64,000 bases of DNA from Chinchilla lanigera (GCF_000276665.1 NW_004955417.1:9632006-9696005), one strand, 5' to 3'. Shown: positions 33,201 to 45,705, numbered from the stretch's first letter. Translations and numbers: made by a program. The notes: a model not told the origin generated them from the sequence alone.

Positions 33201-34980
33201 CCTTCGGGGGGCATTCCTTTTGTACCATTAAATAAAGCTTGGTGGTGCTGTCAGTCAAGCAACCCTGTTTTTCCTCTATCCATGTGGCAGACATATGAAC
33301 AAACTTTTCTCCCTAAAATACAAATCGTGTACTGAATGGAGGAGAAGGAATGCTTTGCATGTGACACAATCCTGAGCTCCCTTGGAGCTGCCTGGTTCCT
33401 TTTCTGCCTGATTTTCAGGCTCTGCTTGATCTTCAACTTTCTCATAATCTTATAATAAATTGTCTTTAAGTTAGCCAAATTCTGCTTCCTGCTCTTTACA
33501 TCCTAAAACTCCAAAACACCAACTGATAGAAAGGTTCTTACTTTGGAGTTAGTTCGGCACTGAACACCATCGGAGGGAGACTAATGTTTAGTAGTAAATT
33601 TGTGGTAGCCTGATTAACCACTGGCCCAGGAGTTAAATAGTCATATCCAGACTAATAAAATAAAGGAATCATCCCTTTCAAATATTTCACCCTTCATCCT
33701 AATCTAATTATCAAGCCTAGGTCTAGTTAGTCACCTCGAAAGGGTCCAGAACTATTTTCTACAAACCACTGGCAGTTTTTAGTTGCATTGATTGTCATCT
33801 ATAATAGATTATAAGGTTTTTAAGTGTTGCTGTACTTCATAAAGTAAGTTCTCAGTTTATCTTTCCCTAAATCTTTCTTCTCATAGCTACCATTAATCAT
33901 CATAAAATGCTTTTTCAAGAAGGTAAAGAAATTGAGATGAGAGAACTTCTTCCTTAGTGATCCACATTATCTACTTACTTTGTTTCATTTTTATGTTCTC
34001 CTCCTTCTGCCACATAGGATAACAAATCTTGGAGGGTAAGAGAAAGAGTATATACTAAGTCTTCCTTTTTCACATCATATATCCACCCAAAATTATGTTG
34101 AAGTACACAGAATCTCCTACGTACTTGAGATTTGATGTTGTGAACCTAAAACCCCTGGTAAGCATAAAACATACACATTAGTTATTAACATTTTAAAGTA
34201 TTTTCTTAATGTTCTACAATTAATTTTTCTTATTGAAGATGTCAAAATTTATTATGTGGAACTTCCTTTTCGGTCCCTGTGATTAGCCTCATTCCTAGTC
34301 AAACATGGGAGATTAAAGTATTATCGAGCTGTGTTTCTGGAAAATGAGATTTCTCTACTAGGGTCTGTCCATTCAGCCTAAACGTGATGTCTTCTAGGTG
34401 AAAAATACCCCATCAAGGAAGAAGTGAAAAACTTTGTAGGGGTAATGTTACCATACTCTTTGTGAAAAGTCTTCATTACCTTATGCCTGAATTATTGTGA
34501 ATAAGGAAAACTGGAATCCTGTTAGATATATTTCATTGGGGTTTTTAGGGATACGTAAGCCAATAAAAGTATGATTAATCCTATCACTATAACCCAAACC
34601 TCTGGGCAAGGTTCTCTGTGGTACAAGGGTTTTTTTAACATTTCTTCATAGCAAATTTCTCTCCTTAACTGTATTTGGCTTATCCTCATTACTTGGTATT
34701 TGGGCGTTTTAGCACTGGGAGCAAAGGGAGATGAACCAGAGTGTCCATGGCAAATCATGCTGGAATCACAACTTTGACCAAAAGTGATGAGTTTGCACAC
34801 ATGTAATGGGAACACAAGCTGTAATTCCCTCCGTAACTCCTTCGGAGGCCTGGCATATACAACTTTCCCTATATGGTGTGTCCTGACCAAGACAGAGTTG
34901 GGAACTGTTGTGATACTTCCTGCCTCTAAGTTGTTATTTTTCAATAATATTGACTCTTAGAAAAAAAGAATACATATTAA
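30201..34980. other. 4.8 kb of mostly unique sequence, no supported gene
   Basis: No transposable element can be named apart from an (ATT)n-like patch near 30372-30402. Frames at 31217-31624 (+, 135 codons) and 34522-34944 (-, 140 codons, no ATG start) are within chance length. The latter ends in a hydrophobic run and is discussed among the findings. The low repeat content over this length is itself notable. Confidence 0.4.
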
Positions 34981-34984
34981 ACTC

Positions 34985-35145
34985 AGAGAATGGAGACCTG
35001 ACTTTGTATCTCAGTTTCAACACTTTCTTTCCAATAGACTTAAATTCTCATCCTAAGTCTCTTAAAGGATTGTTCTGAGGATTCAATATCATATTATACT
35101 TGAAACAGCTCTATAAACCATAAAGCATAGAACTGATATAAATTT
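34985..35145 (+). mobile_element. MIR SINE
   Basis: Sense MIR: 'acctgactttgtatctcagt', 'cacttaaat'-like mid step, 'ggattgttctgaggattcaa', 'agctctataaaccataaag'. Confidence 0.62.
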
Positions 35146-36655
35146 TAATTTTTGTGTTTATCTGAATAAATTTAAAACTTGAATTTAGTGTAGTTTCAAA
35201 AGGAGGCAATTTCATATAATGTCTAATAAATGTAATCAAAATAATGACATTTAATTGTAATATTCAGTAACTGCCATAGAAACTACTTATATGATTCTCC
35301 ACTGGTCAAAAGGGATAAAATGTAAACTGAATTTCTGTTAATATAATGTTTGGAGATTGCAATAATACATCTATGAATATAGGAAATTATTAGCTGATAG
35401 TTAACAGGAAAAGCTAAGTTCCAACGGAAATACTCTATTTTTATTCCATGCTCATTTTGGATTTCATTTTACTTTACATTGTTTAGGAGACCAAATAAAA
35501 TACTTTTTAAACTTTTACAATACAATGATGTTATGAAATTCTTTAAAAAAGAGAGAGAGATCAAAGCAACATTAAGTCCACTCCAGTAAAATCCAATCAA
35601 GTATAAAATAAGTTAACATTATTTGTGGTAGAAAGTTCTGGAGGAAAGACATCTCAGTCCACCCAGAGGGAGAGAAGACAAGCACATCATTCCCTCCCCC
35701 AGTGGGAGAGGATAGCACTACAATAGATCAGTGACATTGAAAAATTAGCTCTGACTCTGTAGGAAAATATTTACTTGTTAAAGAAGGAACTCAGGTCAAA
35801 GAAAACTTCAAATGGAGTAAGACCAAAAGGAGCAACCATGGCAGCCTTGCTGCCACAAGAAGAGAAAGCAGACTACTGGCAAGAAGAGCTGCTGTTGTCA
35901 CCCTCTGCAAGACTCAGGCACAACACAGGAAGGGCTCTGCACACTTCTGGGGATGTGCATCCACTGTCGTGGAGGTTTTCTTTGTTTTTCACTTTTTTAA
36001 ATATTAAGAATTTTTGTTACAAATGACCTTATATAGAAACACAAGATTTTGAACAACCTCAAAAATACTTCTGTATATTTTCTAAAAGAAAGCAGCTCTT
36101 ATTTTTGAAATGAAGAGAAAAAAATCTTAAGAAGTCACCTAAGTTAAACATGGTTTTGAATTATTTTTCCATTTAGAAATGATCTCATTGGCTATGTTAA
36201 TAAAGAGAAGCATTAGAATTTTGCTCTTATTCAGATAAAGTAAAAAACTATTGATAGTCATTGTTGAATGAAGACACTATTAGACCAGTGTGCAACAGAA
36301 AATCTTCAAAGCTTTAGGATCGATGGAAGCAACACAGATGTAAAAAGTCATACCAAAGTTGATAACATCTGTATCAGAGGCACTACATGGTCCACAGCTA
36401 TACCAAGAAAGCAAATTCAAAAACTACATATAGTAAATACTAAACAAATGATGTCTGCATTTTACACTGAAAATTTAGGTTTCATGTATCTATGAATACA
36501 TGAATAGTATATGCATGCTGTAAAAAAATTCACATGTAGAAAATATGCACATGCAGAATAGTATGCACATTCTCAGGACAGATTTCTGCTTTGAATATTT
36601 CATTCATTTTGCTACTCTTATTCAAGCTCCTTGAAGGAGTGGAATAGTCACATCC
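35146..36655. other. Unique sequence, no gene
   Basis: AT-rich with a short GA run near 35551-35560. The frames at 35775-36026 and 36268-36495 have no domain. Nothing else seen. Confidence 0.45.
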
Positions 36656-36659
36656 ATCT

Positions 36660-36790
36660 GTGGAAGGCGGTGTGGTAGACAGCATGGATTTCAGAGCTAC
36701 AGAAACATGGGATCAAATCATAACTCTACTGTTAGTAGCTCTTTGGTTTTGGGCTGTCCCAGATTCTCTAATCCTTGAAATTTTTATTTA
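36660..36790 (+). mobile_element. MIR SINE fragment
   Basis: Sense MIR 5' part: 'gtggtagacagcatggattt', 'cagagctacagaaacatggg', 'taactctactgttagtagct'. The 3' part is lost. Confidence 0.65.
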
Positions 36791-37010
36791 TAAATAAGTG
36801 AATAATTCATTTGCACAGATCTCCTCTAAATGTATAATATATATAACCTACTTGTATCTTCCTCTATATTTCAAATAATCTTGTTTACTTACAGTTACTA
36901 GTAAAATGTAAATGATATATAAATAGCTGTTATATTATTTAGGAAATAATAATAAAAGGTCAATGTGTTTATACCATGTGCAATTATTTGCATGTGTTTT
37001 TTTAATTTTA
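36791..37010. other. AT-rich sequence, no gene
   Basis: AT-rich, with 'aataataataaaagg' near 36945. Nothing recognised. Confidence 0.5.
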
Positions 37011-37015
37011 TTTTT

Positions 37016-37152
37016 AGGGTGTAGTGGCACACACCTATAATCCCAGAATTCAGGAGGTCAAGGCAGAAAGATCACTGCAAGTTTGAGGCCAGTCTGGGTT
37101 ACAGAATAAATTCAAGCTCAATGTGGGCTACATAATTAAGATCTCATTTTGT
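37016..37152 (+). mobile_element. B1 SINE with internal duplication
   Basis: Sense B1: 'gtggcacacacctataatcc', 'ggaggtcaaggcagaaagat', then two successive copies of the step ending in 'gggtta/gggcta-c' ('ggccagtctgggttacag', 'aagctcaatgtgggctacat'). This is the internal duplication typical of rodent B1. It ends in 'gatctcattttg'. Confidence 0.88.
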
Positions 37153-37720
37153 TTAATTTTTTTGCACTGAACTGATTAATCCACTTCCAACTGTGTTCAT
37201 CTTCTTTTTCTATTTCTAAATGTGAGAAGATAGAGTTTGCCCAGGTTTGTGCAGAAAAGTCTGATGAATAACATTCATTTTGAAGAAATGGCTTAAGAAT
37301 CATCCATAGTTTGGTGAGAAACCTACCAGATGCCTAGAACAAAGCAATCCACAGAAGCAAAGGTGATGATTTTCTTGTAGACAATCAGATGAGTTTGGTC
37401 TTTAGTCCTACAGAAGATGGAGAAACTGACCAATCGGCAATGGGTGGAGAATGGAAGAAGCTTGTAGAAAGGTTGACGGTCAACTTACTTTGACAGGCAG
37501 ATATCACACTGACTATCATTAACAGGCCTTTACAGCTTCCTGGGCTCTGGGTTGTCTTTCACTTTCAATTCTCATTACAAATGCCTTTAAAATAAGTGTC
37601 CTTTTCTTTATAGTAGTTGATGGGTGTGTCAAATCCTGGCAACTAAGATTAATGGAACTAATTAAAATTTTTGGCATAACTTCCACCCTAAGCACACCCT
37701 GAGCCCTAATACTTTGGCTA
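37153..37720. other. Unique sequence, no gene
   Basis: No repeat or open frame of note. Confidence 0.5.
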
Positions 37721-37724
37721 GTAT

Positions 37725-38115
37725 TAGGACTTAGCTCTGAAATGTCCCAAAAGTCTGTGTTCAGAGGTAGAGCTTTTGGAAGGTAACTAAATCATGGGGA
37801 TCTTCACACACATGGATTCATCTACTGATGCACTCATGGATGCAGCGGGACTGGCTATGTGGAGAGGTAAGTTACTGGGGGTGTGACCCAGAAGGATGTA
37901 TTCTTGGCCCTGGCTCTTCGATTCTTTCTCCGCTTCCTGACTGCCATGGATTGAGTGGCTCTCCTTCATCGCACCCTTTTGCCTTGACGTTTCTGCCTTG
38001 GAACCAGTCAACCACAGACTGAGTCGCCCAAAACTACGAGATGAATTAAACCTGTCCTCCTTTAAATTGTAGGTGTCAAATACTGTGTCTAGTGAGGGGA
38101 AAGCAGACTAATACA
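37725..38115 (+). mobile_element. MaLR (MST/THE-type) LTR
   Basis: Head 'tagctctgaaatgtcccaaa', then 'agcttttggaaggtaactaa', 'ttccgac'-like core replaced by 'ctccgcttcctgactgccat', 'aaccagtcaaccacagactg', a 'gaattaaacctgtcctcctt' polyadenylation region and tail 'gcagactaataca'. The frames on both strands at 37787-38022 read through it. Confidence 0.8.
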
Positions 38116-38600
38116 GTAGCCACATTACCAAGGTTGCAACAGGAAGACACCCGGAAGAAATCGCGTACAAACTTGCATCACAAAAGTGATGAAGACAACT
38201 CTGCTCTCTGCCTAGTTGTGGTGTCTTATGTGCATTTGCACCCCCAGGACACTTTGTTTCACAACCTCCCTCCCCTGCGTGGGCAAGCTCATGTAAGTAA
38301 AAGCATCATCTTGCCTGTCTGCTGTTTTAAAATTCATGCTGTCTTGGAATAAATGACTACAAGCAGGCAGAACCCATGCATAGCACCTACCCTGTGGAAA
38401 CAGTTATTTGTACGTAATGTTCTCATCTCCCACTAGGAAGTGTCTATGTTCCATGAAAGTTCTAAATCCTACAGAAGTTTGGGAAACACACTCTGTGGGG
38501 TTTTACACAGCTTTCACCTCCCAGGATGTCCTTGTTTCACTTGGTTAGTTTCCTGAGATCTACTGCACGTCCCTGTAGGGCAGAGAGCAGAATCTCGTGT
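38116..38600. other. Unique sequence up to the gap, no gene
   Basis: An 86-codon frame at 38092-38352 starts in the LTR and has no domain. Nothing else recognised. Confidence 0.45.
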
Positions 38601-38700
38601 NNNNNNNNNNNNNNNNNNNNNNNNNNNNNNNNNNNNNNNNNNNNNNNNNNNNNNNNNNNNNNNNNNNNNNNNNNNNNNNNNNNNNNNNNNNNNNNNNNNN
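38601..38700. other. Assembly gap (100 N)
   Basis: Exactly 100 N, the conventional length for a gap of unknown size. The true missing length cannot be inferred. Open frames reported across it are artefacts. Confidence 0.99.

Positions 38701-38738
<38 letters not shown>
38701..38738. repeat. (CA)n microsatellite at the gap edge
   Basis: At least 19 CA units directly follow the gap. The assembly probably broke inside or beside this tract, so its length is a minimum. Confidence 0.96.
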
Positions 38739-38741
<3 letters not shown>

Positions 38742-39227
38742 AGCTTGACTGCTTAATTTTGACTAAATGCTACCTGGCCTATTAATCGAGAACAGGGAGA
38801 GTTGAAACGCATTACTTATGTGCCAGCCAGCAATAAGCTACATTTGCTTTATAGCACTGATCATAGTTTCACAGACTACACTTAGAGAAATTATTATTTC
38901 TATTTATTTACAGGGAGTCTAGGTGGAATAGAATGTGATTTATCACAGTCAAACCCAAAGACTAGTGGAAGAAAACACAAGGTAGCCCTGTGTCTTACAA
39001 GAATCCCTTGCCACTGGAGCAAGCGGAGATCGTTTCATCACCAGAAATAAATGGTGGAGCTAAGTGGGAGACATGGAGTCCAAGACCTCCTTATCTCCTG
39101 GGAATATGTCTAATGTAATGTGATAGGAAAAAGCCCAGATAACATTGCATAAAGGAAACTTCTCTGTTGACAAAGTGCTGTTGCAGTGCATTCACCTTCT
39201 TCTCGTGGAATGGTTCTAGGACAAAGG
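38739..39227. other. Unique sequence with a possible MIR remnant
   Basis: The part near 38880-39095 has weak antisense MIR phrasing ('gaaattattatttctattta', 'gtggagctaagtgggagaca'). No gene. Confidence 0.35.
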
Positions 39228-39599
39228 AGCACTGTTATGATTTGTGCCTGGTTGTCCCCCCAAAACCTCATGGGTGGGCTTCTAGAGTTTATTGTGGATC
39301 CATGGTCCAGTGCTGGGATTATGGGTGTGAGAACCACACACACCCTGGGGCAGAAATCCTGCATACAATGTAAAGAAGGGAAAAAGGCTGCTTGCCAGTG
39401 CTCCTCCCTTTAGCTCTTGTTGCTTTTGCTATCTTCTGCCACCATCAACTGTTGCCCTCTGCCATGTGCCACTCTGCCTTGGAGCCAGCCAAGTGTGGAC
39501 TGAAACCTCCACAGTGAGCTAAATAAACCTTTTCTTCCTTGATTCTGAGTGTCAGGTATTTTGTCTCAGCAAGGAGAGAAAAGTAACTAAGACAAGCAC
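39228..39599 (+). mobile_element. MaLR solo LTR with perfect 5-base duplication
   Basis: The LTR proper is 39233-39594, from 'tgttatgatttgtgcctggt' to 'aaagtaactaagaca'. It is flanked by AGCAC at 39228-39232 and 39595-39599. Internal steps 'ggtccagtgctgggattatg', 'cttggagccagccaagtgtg' and 'gtgagctaaataaacctttt' (AATAAA polyadenylation signal) match the LTR at 29.8 kb. Both edges are therefore exact. The frames on both strands at 39110-39413 are readings of it. Confidence 0.95.
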
Positions 39600-39739
39600 T
39601 CACCAGCTTCTATTGCTCCCCATTTGCAGACACTAGGGTACTGTTCCTGGTGTACATGCATCCTATGTGTGCCAACATATTTGTCTTATACAAGTCTACT
39701 CTTGTAAACAGTTATGCTAAGCAAGTCTAAGCAATAAAA

Positions 39740-40135
39740 ATATATACTATACTATACTGGTATATGCTACAGCCTGAATAAACATCAAAAATGTTGTGCT
39801 AAGTAAAAGAAGTCAAACATAAAAGACTGCACATTGCATGATTCAAATTATATGAAAGATCCAGAAAAGGAAAATATAGAGAGACACAAAGTAGACTGGT
39901 GTTTGCCGAGGGCAGGGAGTGGAACAGGAATTGACTGCAAATAAGAATGTGAACTTTCTTGAAGACTGTGAAACTGTTCTAAAATTGAATTGTGGCAATG
40001 CTTACATAATTCTTATTATCAAATTTATTAAATTATTAAATTTATTAAAGATCACTGATTTGTGCAGCTAACATAAGTGAATTTTATGGCATGTAAAATA
40101 CACTTCAATAACGCTGCTAAAGAGAAAAAAAATCT
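39740..40135 (+). mobile_element. Ancient LINE-1 (L1M-type) 3' UTR fragment
   Basis: Sense L1M tail: 'aagtaaaagaagtcaaacat', 'ttgcatgattcaaattatat', 'gtagactggtgtttgccgag', 'ggcagggagtgg', 'ttttatggcatgtaaaatac', then an A-rich end. The coding part is absent. Confidence 0.8.
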
Positions 40136-41225
40136 AAGATTGATGTTCATCTTAAACTACGCAGCAAAAGGAGTAAAAGGACATTGTGCTGGATGTTAAT
40201 CAGGTTCGTAGAAGTTACATGAGCCCCTTTATTTCTATCTTGAGCATTTTTATCCTGGGCATCTGAAATAAGTACCTAGTATGCGCTGCTTGGCCTCAGT
40301 TTCTTCTCTTAGGTCTATTTCTTTGCCTACAAATGTGTTGGCTAATTCTGGGTCCTTTTCTCTGATGTATGTCCAAGAGAAAGAGACTTTATTGAATTGC
40401 ACAAATCAGAAATCTGGGTAGTCTTATAATTGAAAATTCTCAACTTTGCTGACGACAAAATGGTCATTGATTCATGGATGTACATGGGGTCTCAGGCTAC
40501 CTAAGGGAGAAATAGTCTTAAGGGAAGTGTTAAGGGCATAGCAGTGGGAGAGATTAACATGTGCTCACATGTTTTCTGGAACATACATCCCATCTTCTGC
40601 CGAGGCAGCGATTTCAGCATTGTGATTAGAGTGACCCAGACATCTGACATCCCTGTTTGGGGGTGCTGCTTTCAACTGCTCTTTATTTTGGCTCCAACTG
40701 GATAAAGGGTTGTGGTCAGTGCCTTCCATTTTTGTGTCCTGTTCAGCCTGTATTTGGGAAGTTAAACACAGCACATTGCCAGAGATTAGTGAAGCAGAAA
40801 TTACAAGATTACAAGAAATAGATGTGATGACCTTGAGCTCTCAGGGTTCCTCCATTCCTTCAAAATGTTAGAGAACTTCAGGTACAATGCCCTGGGAAGA
40901 GAAACAAGCACCTGGACATGCCCATTTTGTGAAAAAGTGTCACAATAAAAAAGTATATGAAAAATGAACATGGTGTCATCAAATCGTGCACTTTTATGTT
41001 TTTCTCTATAAAAGCCATTTGTACCAGCATTTCTATAACCTAAGCCAGTATCCACAGAAAAGCATACTATATACATATAGACTGAGATTATAATTCAGTT
41101 GACATCGTAGTGTTCATTGGGAAGAAAATTCTTCCTGTTGCCTCCAAGGGCATCTGACTCACAGCAACCGCCAAGTATAGCTTGACTAGCACATGTTTAC
41201 AGACTGGTGAACATCAGAAACACTC
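40136..41225. other. Unique sequence, no gene
   Basis: Two minus-strand frames (40565-40774 and 40801-41076) have no domain. Nothing else recognised. Confidence 0.45.
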
Positions 41226-42560
41226 GTTGTCTAGGTAGTTGCATAATAGCCTTTTATTTTTGATTATTTATGCATTAGCGGCAAGCGATGGAGATGTACT
41301 ATCTAGAAAGTTATTATTTGCTAATTTGCTGCTTTTAAAATACACAGCACACTATCTATTATGTATCATGCATTACAATTACAACAACAGTTTAATTAAT
41401 CACCAGCACCCTGTTTTGTATCAGTCTACAGCAGAATTCTGGGTAATGGTGTTGTTTACCATTTAGCAAGTAGCAACATTTCACTGTTTCACTACATTAA
41501 ACTGCTCAAATAAAGCAAACGGATATTGAAAAGCGTTGGCCATCTGCCTTTATTTTCTTTTACTTTTGTTTAAAAAAAAACTCTCAAAAGAGAAAGAACA
41601 CAGCCATGAAACTGATAGTGACAAAAAAGCACTCTTTTCTTCTTCGTCTTCTTCTTCTTTATCAGGTCAGAATCTCATCAAAATGCAGTTCTGATGAATA
41701 GTTTAAAAAAACAGAAAAGAAGCCTGCTTTGTGGATTTGGAGTGGGTCTCAGGACCAGCCAGGAAACCTAATGATTATTTAACGGTGCCGCACTTGAGGC
41801 TGGCTTCTCTAAGCCTCCTTTCCCCCTTTAAGGGCTTGATGAATAGGTCTTGTGACAGCCATTTAGGAATAAACAAGAATTCATCAGTCTGCATAAGAAG
41901 AAGCCAGTTTATAGATTAAGTTTCCTGAGGTAATTCATGAGGTCAGTCCCATTTAGATGGAGACTATTAGGGCCTGGCTCTAGCGAGTGACCATAGAGGG
42001 GAGCTGCTCCAAACGGACCCCGTCCACACAAAGCCCCCTTTTCAGGGGGAAGCCTGCCATCTTTATGACCCTGCTGCTAGGACGCACATCAACTTGTCAC
42101 TGTGCAGATCTGCTAGGGCAAGACCTCATCACTCTATTAAAGAGCTCTGTGACCCTATTGATTTGAAGTATTTAAAGCAGGGGTGAAGTTCAAAGCAATT
42201 TCTTTTCTATACTATTACTCAGTCTCTCTGTGTCTGGGCTCTAAAACATCTGCTGTCAGTTCCTTTCTGTTGTCTGACTCTGGAATCTGTCACCGGAGAA
42301 CAGAGTAGTTTTATTTAAAATAAATTGGATTCCTTTTCAGTTTTCAGCATTTCGCATTGTGATCAATGGCTTATGCTCCTTCATCTGCTGGGAGACTTAA
42401 CTGCAAGTGTATCGTTTTATGTCTCTTTAGGGCAGGACTGAAGCAGCATTAGCTTCTGAGGTTTTGTAGGAGAATCAAGTCTTAGAAGTAGGTAGCAGCC
42501 ACGGGCTCCTCTAATTGGCCAATCAACAAAAATAACAACCTTTCATTTAAAAAGAAAAGA
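41226..42560. other. Repeat-free stretch, candidate conserved non-coding DNA
   Basis: About 1.3 kb without any recognisable mobile element. It contains TAAT-rich parts ('cagtttaattaatcaccagc' near 41387), scattered CpGs ('ccaaacggaccccgtcc' near 42010) and a 'ctctaattggccaatcaac' step near 42510. A short CTT run lies near 41640-41660. Possibly regulatory, not demonstrable here. Confidence 0.28.
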
Positions 42561-43335
42561 ATATATACAGCAAGATGGCAAAAGAAAAAAAAATGTATCT
42601 CCAGCTGTGGCTCAGGGACCTAAATGCTAACAGTATCATTTTTACTTTTATTTGCTCCAAGAAATGAAAATAAAGTAAACAACTCAGTTATTTTTAAATG
42701 TCAGTGGGTAACAGGGAACAGGGAGTCAGTTTTGAAAGGTGTTTTGCAAAATAATGCAGGCTGCCATACCTGTTCTCTGGCACCGGCAGGCCTGGGAGTA
42801 TGCCCCAAGTACTTAATAATACACCAGACATCGTGCATATACTGTATCCCCAAAGGGATATCAGAAGCTGCCGACCTTTAACAGCTTGGTGGGATAGCCA
42901 GCTTGGCTGTTTGGATGAGTAGGTCCTCAGCCACCGTGTGATCAAGAAATTAGTTTGAAATGTCAAACTTGAGTTAAAACATTACACAGCACTTTGAAAG
43001 AATAAAAACTTAAATATTTTAAGTAACTATTTTGAATCACAAGCAAAGAAAATAATACAACCTCTGGTGCACAGGTAACAATGTTAACCACAAATCCAAA
43101 AAATCACTTATGTTTCTGGTCCTTTAAGGATAGGCCAGGGGTATTCAATGATAAGTGAAGCACAAAGCACCACCTCTGCTCCTGAAAGTCTTTTTTATTA
43201 TCCTATAGGCCTCTGTGAGAACCATGCTTCTCTAGGGAAATATTCTTAGAGTCAGCTCTGCCCTGCATTCATGTAACTCTCAATTCCTCATGTTCATCCT
43301 TCACAGCTCTTGCTAGAGCGGGTGAGACTTCCAAG
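42561..43335. other. Unique sequence, no gene
   Basis: Frames at 42624-42881 (+) and 42694-42966 (-) overlap on opposite strands and have no domain. Confidence 0.45.
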
Positions 43336-43339
43336 CCTG

Positions 43340-44335
43340 GGCCCTGTCTCCCCCGCCTCAACTGCAGTCTGTTGAAAACTAACCTTAATTAATCTTCTCC
43401 CTACAGCCTTCAACCTTCTTTTCAAACTCAGTATTCTCGTGTATTATTGATGCTTAGTGTCTTCCTAGTCATCTCATTCTTTCCCTATACCTTGTCAGGT
43501 GCCTGGCTCTGCAGAATCTACCACTGCATTGTCTCTTAGGCCCACATTCTAGAACCTTAGGATCAGGACGATTTCCTCTCAGATATTCAGAACCTTTCAG
43601 CAACAGTTGTTTGTAAATTGGGTCATCTGCCCTTGGCCCATTTTCACCTCAAATTAATCCTCTGAAAGGAAGTTTCAATTAAGTCATTGCACTGTAAACA
43701 CTTTCAAATGTTTCACAGAACCTAGGAAACTAACCACAATTCCTTGAGGCTGGCATCCAGAGGCCAACTATTTTGTTTTCCTTTGTCTGTTCTATGTCCC
43801 CAAACCCAAGGGCTGTCCTGATCTTCATGTCATCTCTCTCCATAGACTCTCCCAAAGGCTTCACAGATGCCTATACACCAAAGTCTCTGAGCTCCAGCAT
43901 CATCTTCTCTCTTGAGCTCTAGAACTGCTGATCCAGCTCCCTCCTGGATCTCCTCTTGGATGGGCCCCAAGCAATTAGAAATCAACCCAGCTCAGAGGTA
44001 CCTCACCATCTCAGGGGGTTGCTTCTCAGGCATTAGCAACACTATTCTCCAAGTTGCCCATGCCAGAAGCTTCTTTTCCTTCATCCCAGCCACTGATCAA
44101 TTATTTTCCCCATCTTTACTTTTCTCATCTTCTGGGTTAGCATTTCCTCTTTTCAACTCTGAAACATATGAACCAGTTTAAGCATCAATGTTATTTACTC
44201 ATAGAGGGGTCTGCTTTAAGACCCCTCTGCCTGTGTTATTTCACATGTCAGAATTTTGTGTTTATTCGTAGGAATTACCTCAGAGAGAGTCACTCACAAA
44301 AATGTTTATTGAATGAATAAATAAACAAATCAACA
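43340..44335 (+). mobile_element. Ancient LINE (L2/CR1-like) remnant
   Basis: Pyrimidine-rich sequence with LINE-2-like phrases: 'tccaagttgcccatgccag' near 44049, 'ttttccttcatcccagccac', and a 3' end 'aatgtttattgaatgaataa' near 44302 that matches the usual end of an L2. Heavily diverged, with unclear edges. The 89-codon frame at 43912-44181 lies inside. Confidence 0.45.
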
Positions 44336-45700
44336 ATCTATCCTGGCAAGAGAAAAACAGAACCAAGATTTCTCTTTTCTTATTTAGGGTGATGCAGAAT
44401 AGATCAATTAACCAATCAATATAAGTTTCAAAGTAAAGATTGATAATGTTTCCTACAAGACTGAACCCATTTCCAACTTTAATGCAATTTACTATGAATG
44501 CTTATATCTTTACACCTATGAGAAAGTAGGTTTTTATATTCTAACATTTTTTTCTTTGCTATATCTTTTTTTCATTCCTATATCAGGCCTAGGGTTTATA
44601 GTGTCATAAGAATGACAATTGCATCATTTATTTAATGTTATTTTTTCCAAACTAGTTATATTTCAGATGATGCAATATATTCAGTTCTTATAAATCACAG
44701 CGTAACATACAGTTCTATATACATGTGTGTGTTTGTCCTTTCCAGCTCTTTTATTTTTTACATTTTTTCCAAAACAGAAATTGTGCTACTATAACTCTGA
44801 GGTCAACAGTAAACACAATGTTTAAGGTCTTCCTAAAAATTTTCAATAAAGATAGCACAAAAGATTTGCAGGACGTAATAATCTCTATTCAGATCCTCTG
44901 AAGAAATATGTAATAAACAACATCCAGCACCATTTTTTGTACCTTTAGTTTAAAAGAGGAAAGACAGAGAAGAAACTCACAGATATCAGTAGAAACAGAA
45001 CACTGTGACAAGCTGATGTTATCTGGATTGTGCAATACTGAATGTGTTGGAAATTATGTCATATGCTCACAGGGAACATTTCCAAAAGGAGCTAGAATTT
45101 AATGGACTGTGCTTCATTCAAAGAAATATAAGATAGTAAAAGAAAACATTTCTATCCACTAACAATTGATGATTTTATATTCAAGTGCTCTTGTTATGAA
45201 AATATAAATGTTGAGCCTATCCAACTTCCAGTTGCTCATGTTTAATCTAATATTTAACATATTTTATTCTGGAAAAAGTCTTCTTCATTTTTGCAGAAAA
45301 TGATTCAGACCTCAGAATAGACACAGAGAGAACTTGAAGTGAAAATATACATACACGTTTGTAGACTATTTATCTTCTGCATATATGTATGTATGACACT
45401 GATAAAAGGCCAGTGGGTAGAGCCTCTGTCATCTTATAAAGTGCACTTAATGAATTAGATGGAAGAAAGTTATATTTCTTGGAAAATCTTTCATATACCT
45501 GATTCCAAGTTCTGCCATTGTATATACTATGTTTTCTTTAAACTCCTATGCACTGTTTTGAAGAAAATCATTTCCAAGATACCCATTTCATTCAAACGTG
45601 GCTTGTATTCTTGAAGTTGGATGTTTCTGCAGACAATAATTATGGTATTTAACAAAATCATGGGTATAAATGTTTTCTTCATTTCTAGAAATAAGTGACT
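44336..45700. other. AT-rich unique sequence, no gene
   Basis: No frame over 60 codons and no repeat that I can name. Confidence 0.45.
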
Positions 45701-45705
45701 AAAAT

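Noticed and set aside
38514..38785. Open frames across the N run
   Set aside because: They exist only because N codons were read as X and because of the CA tract.
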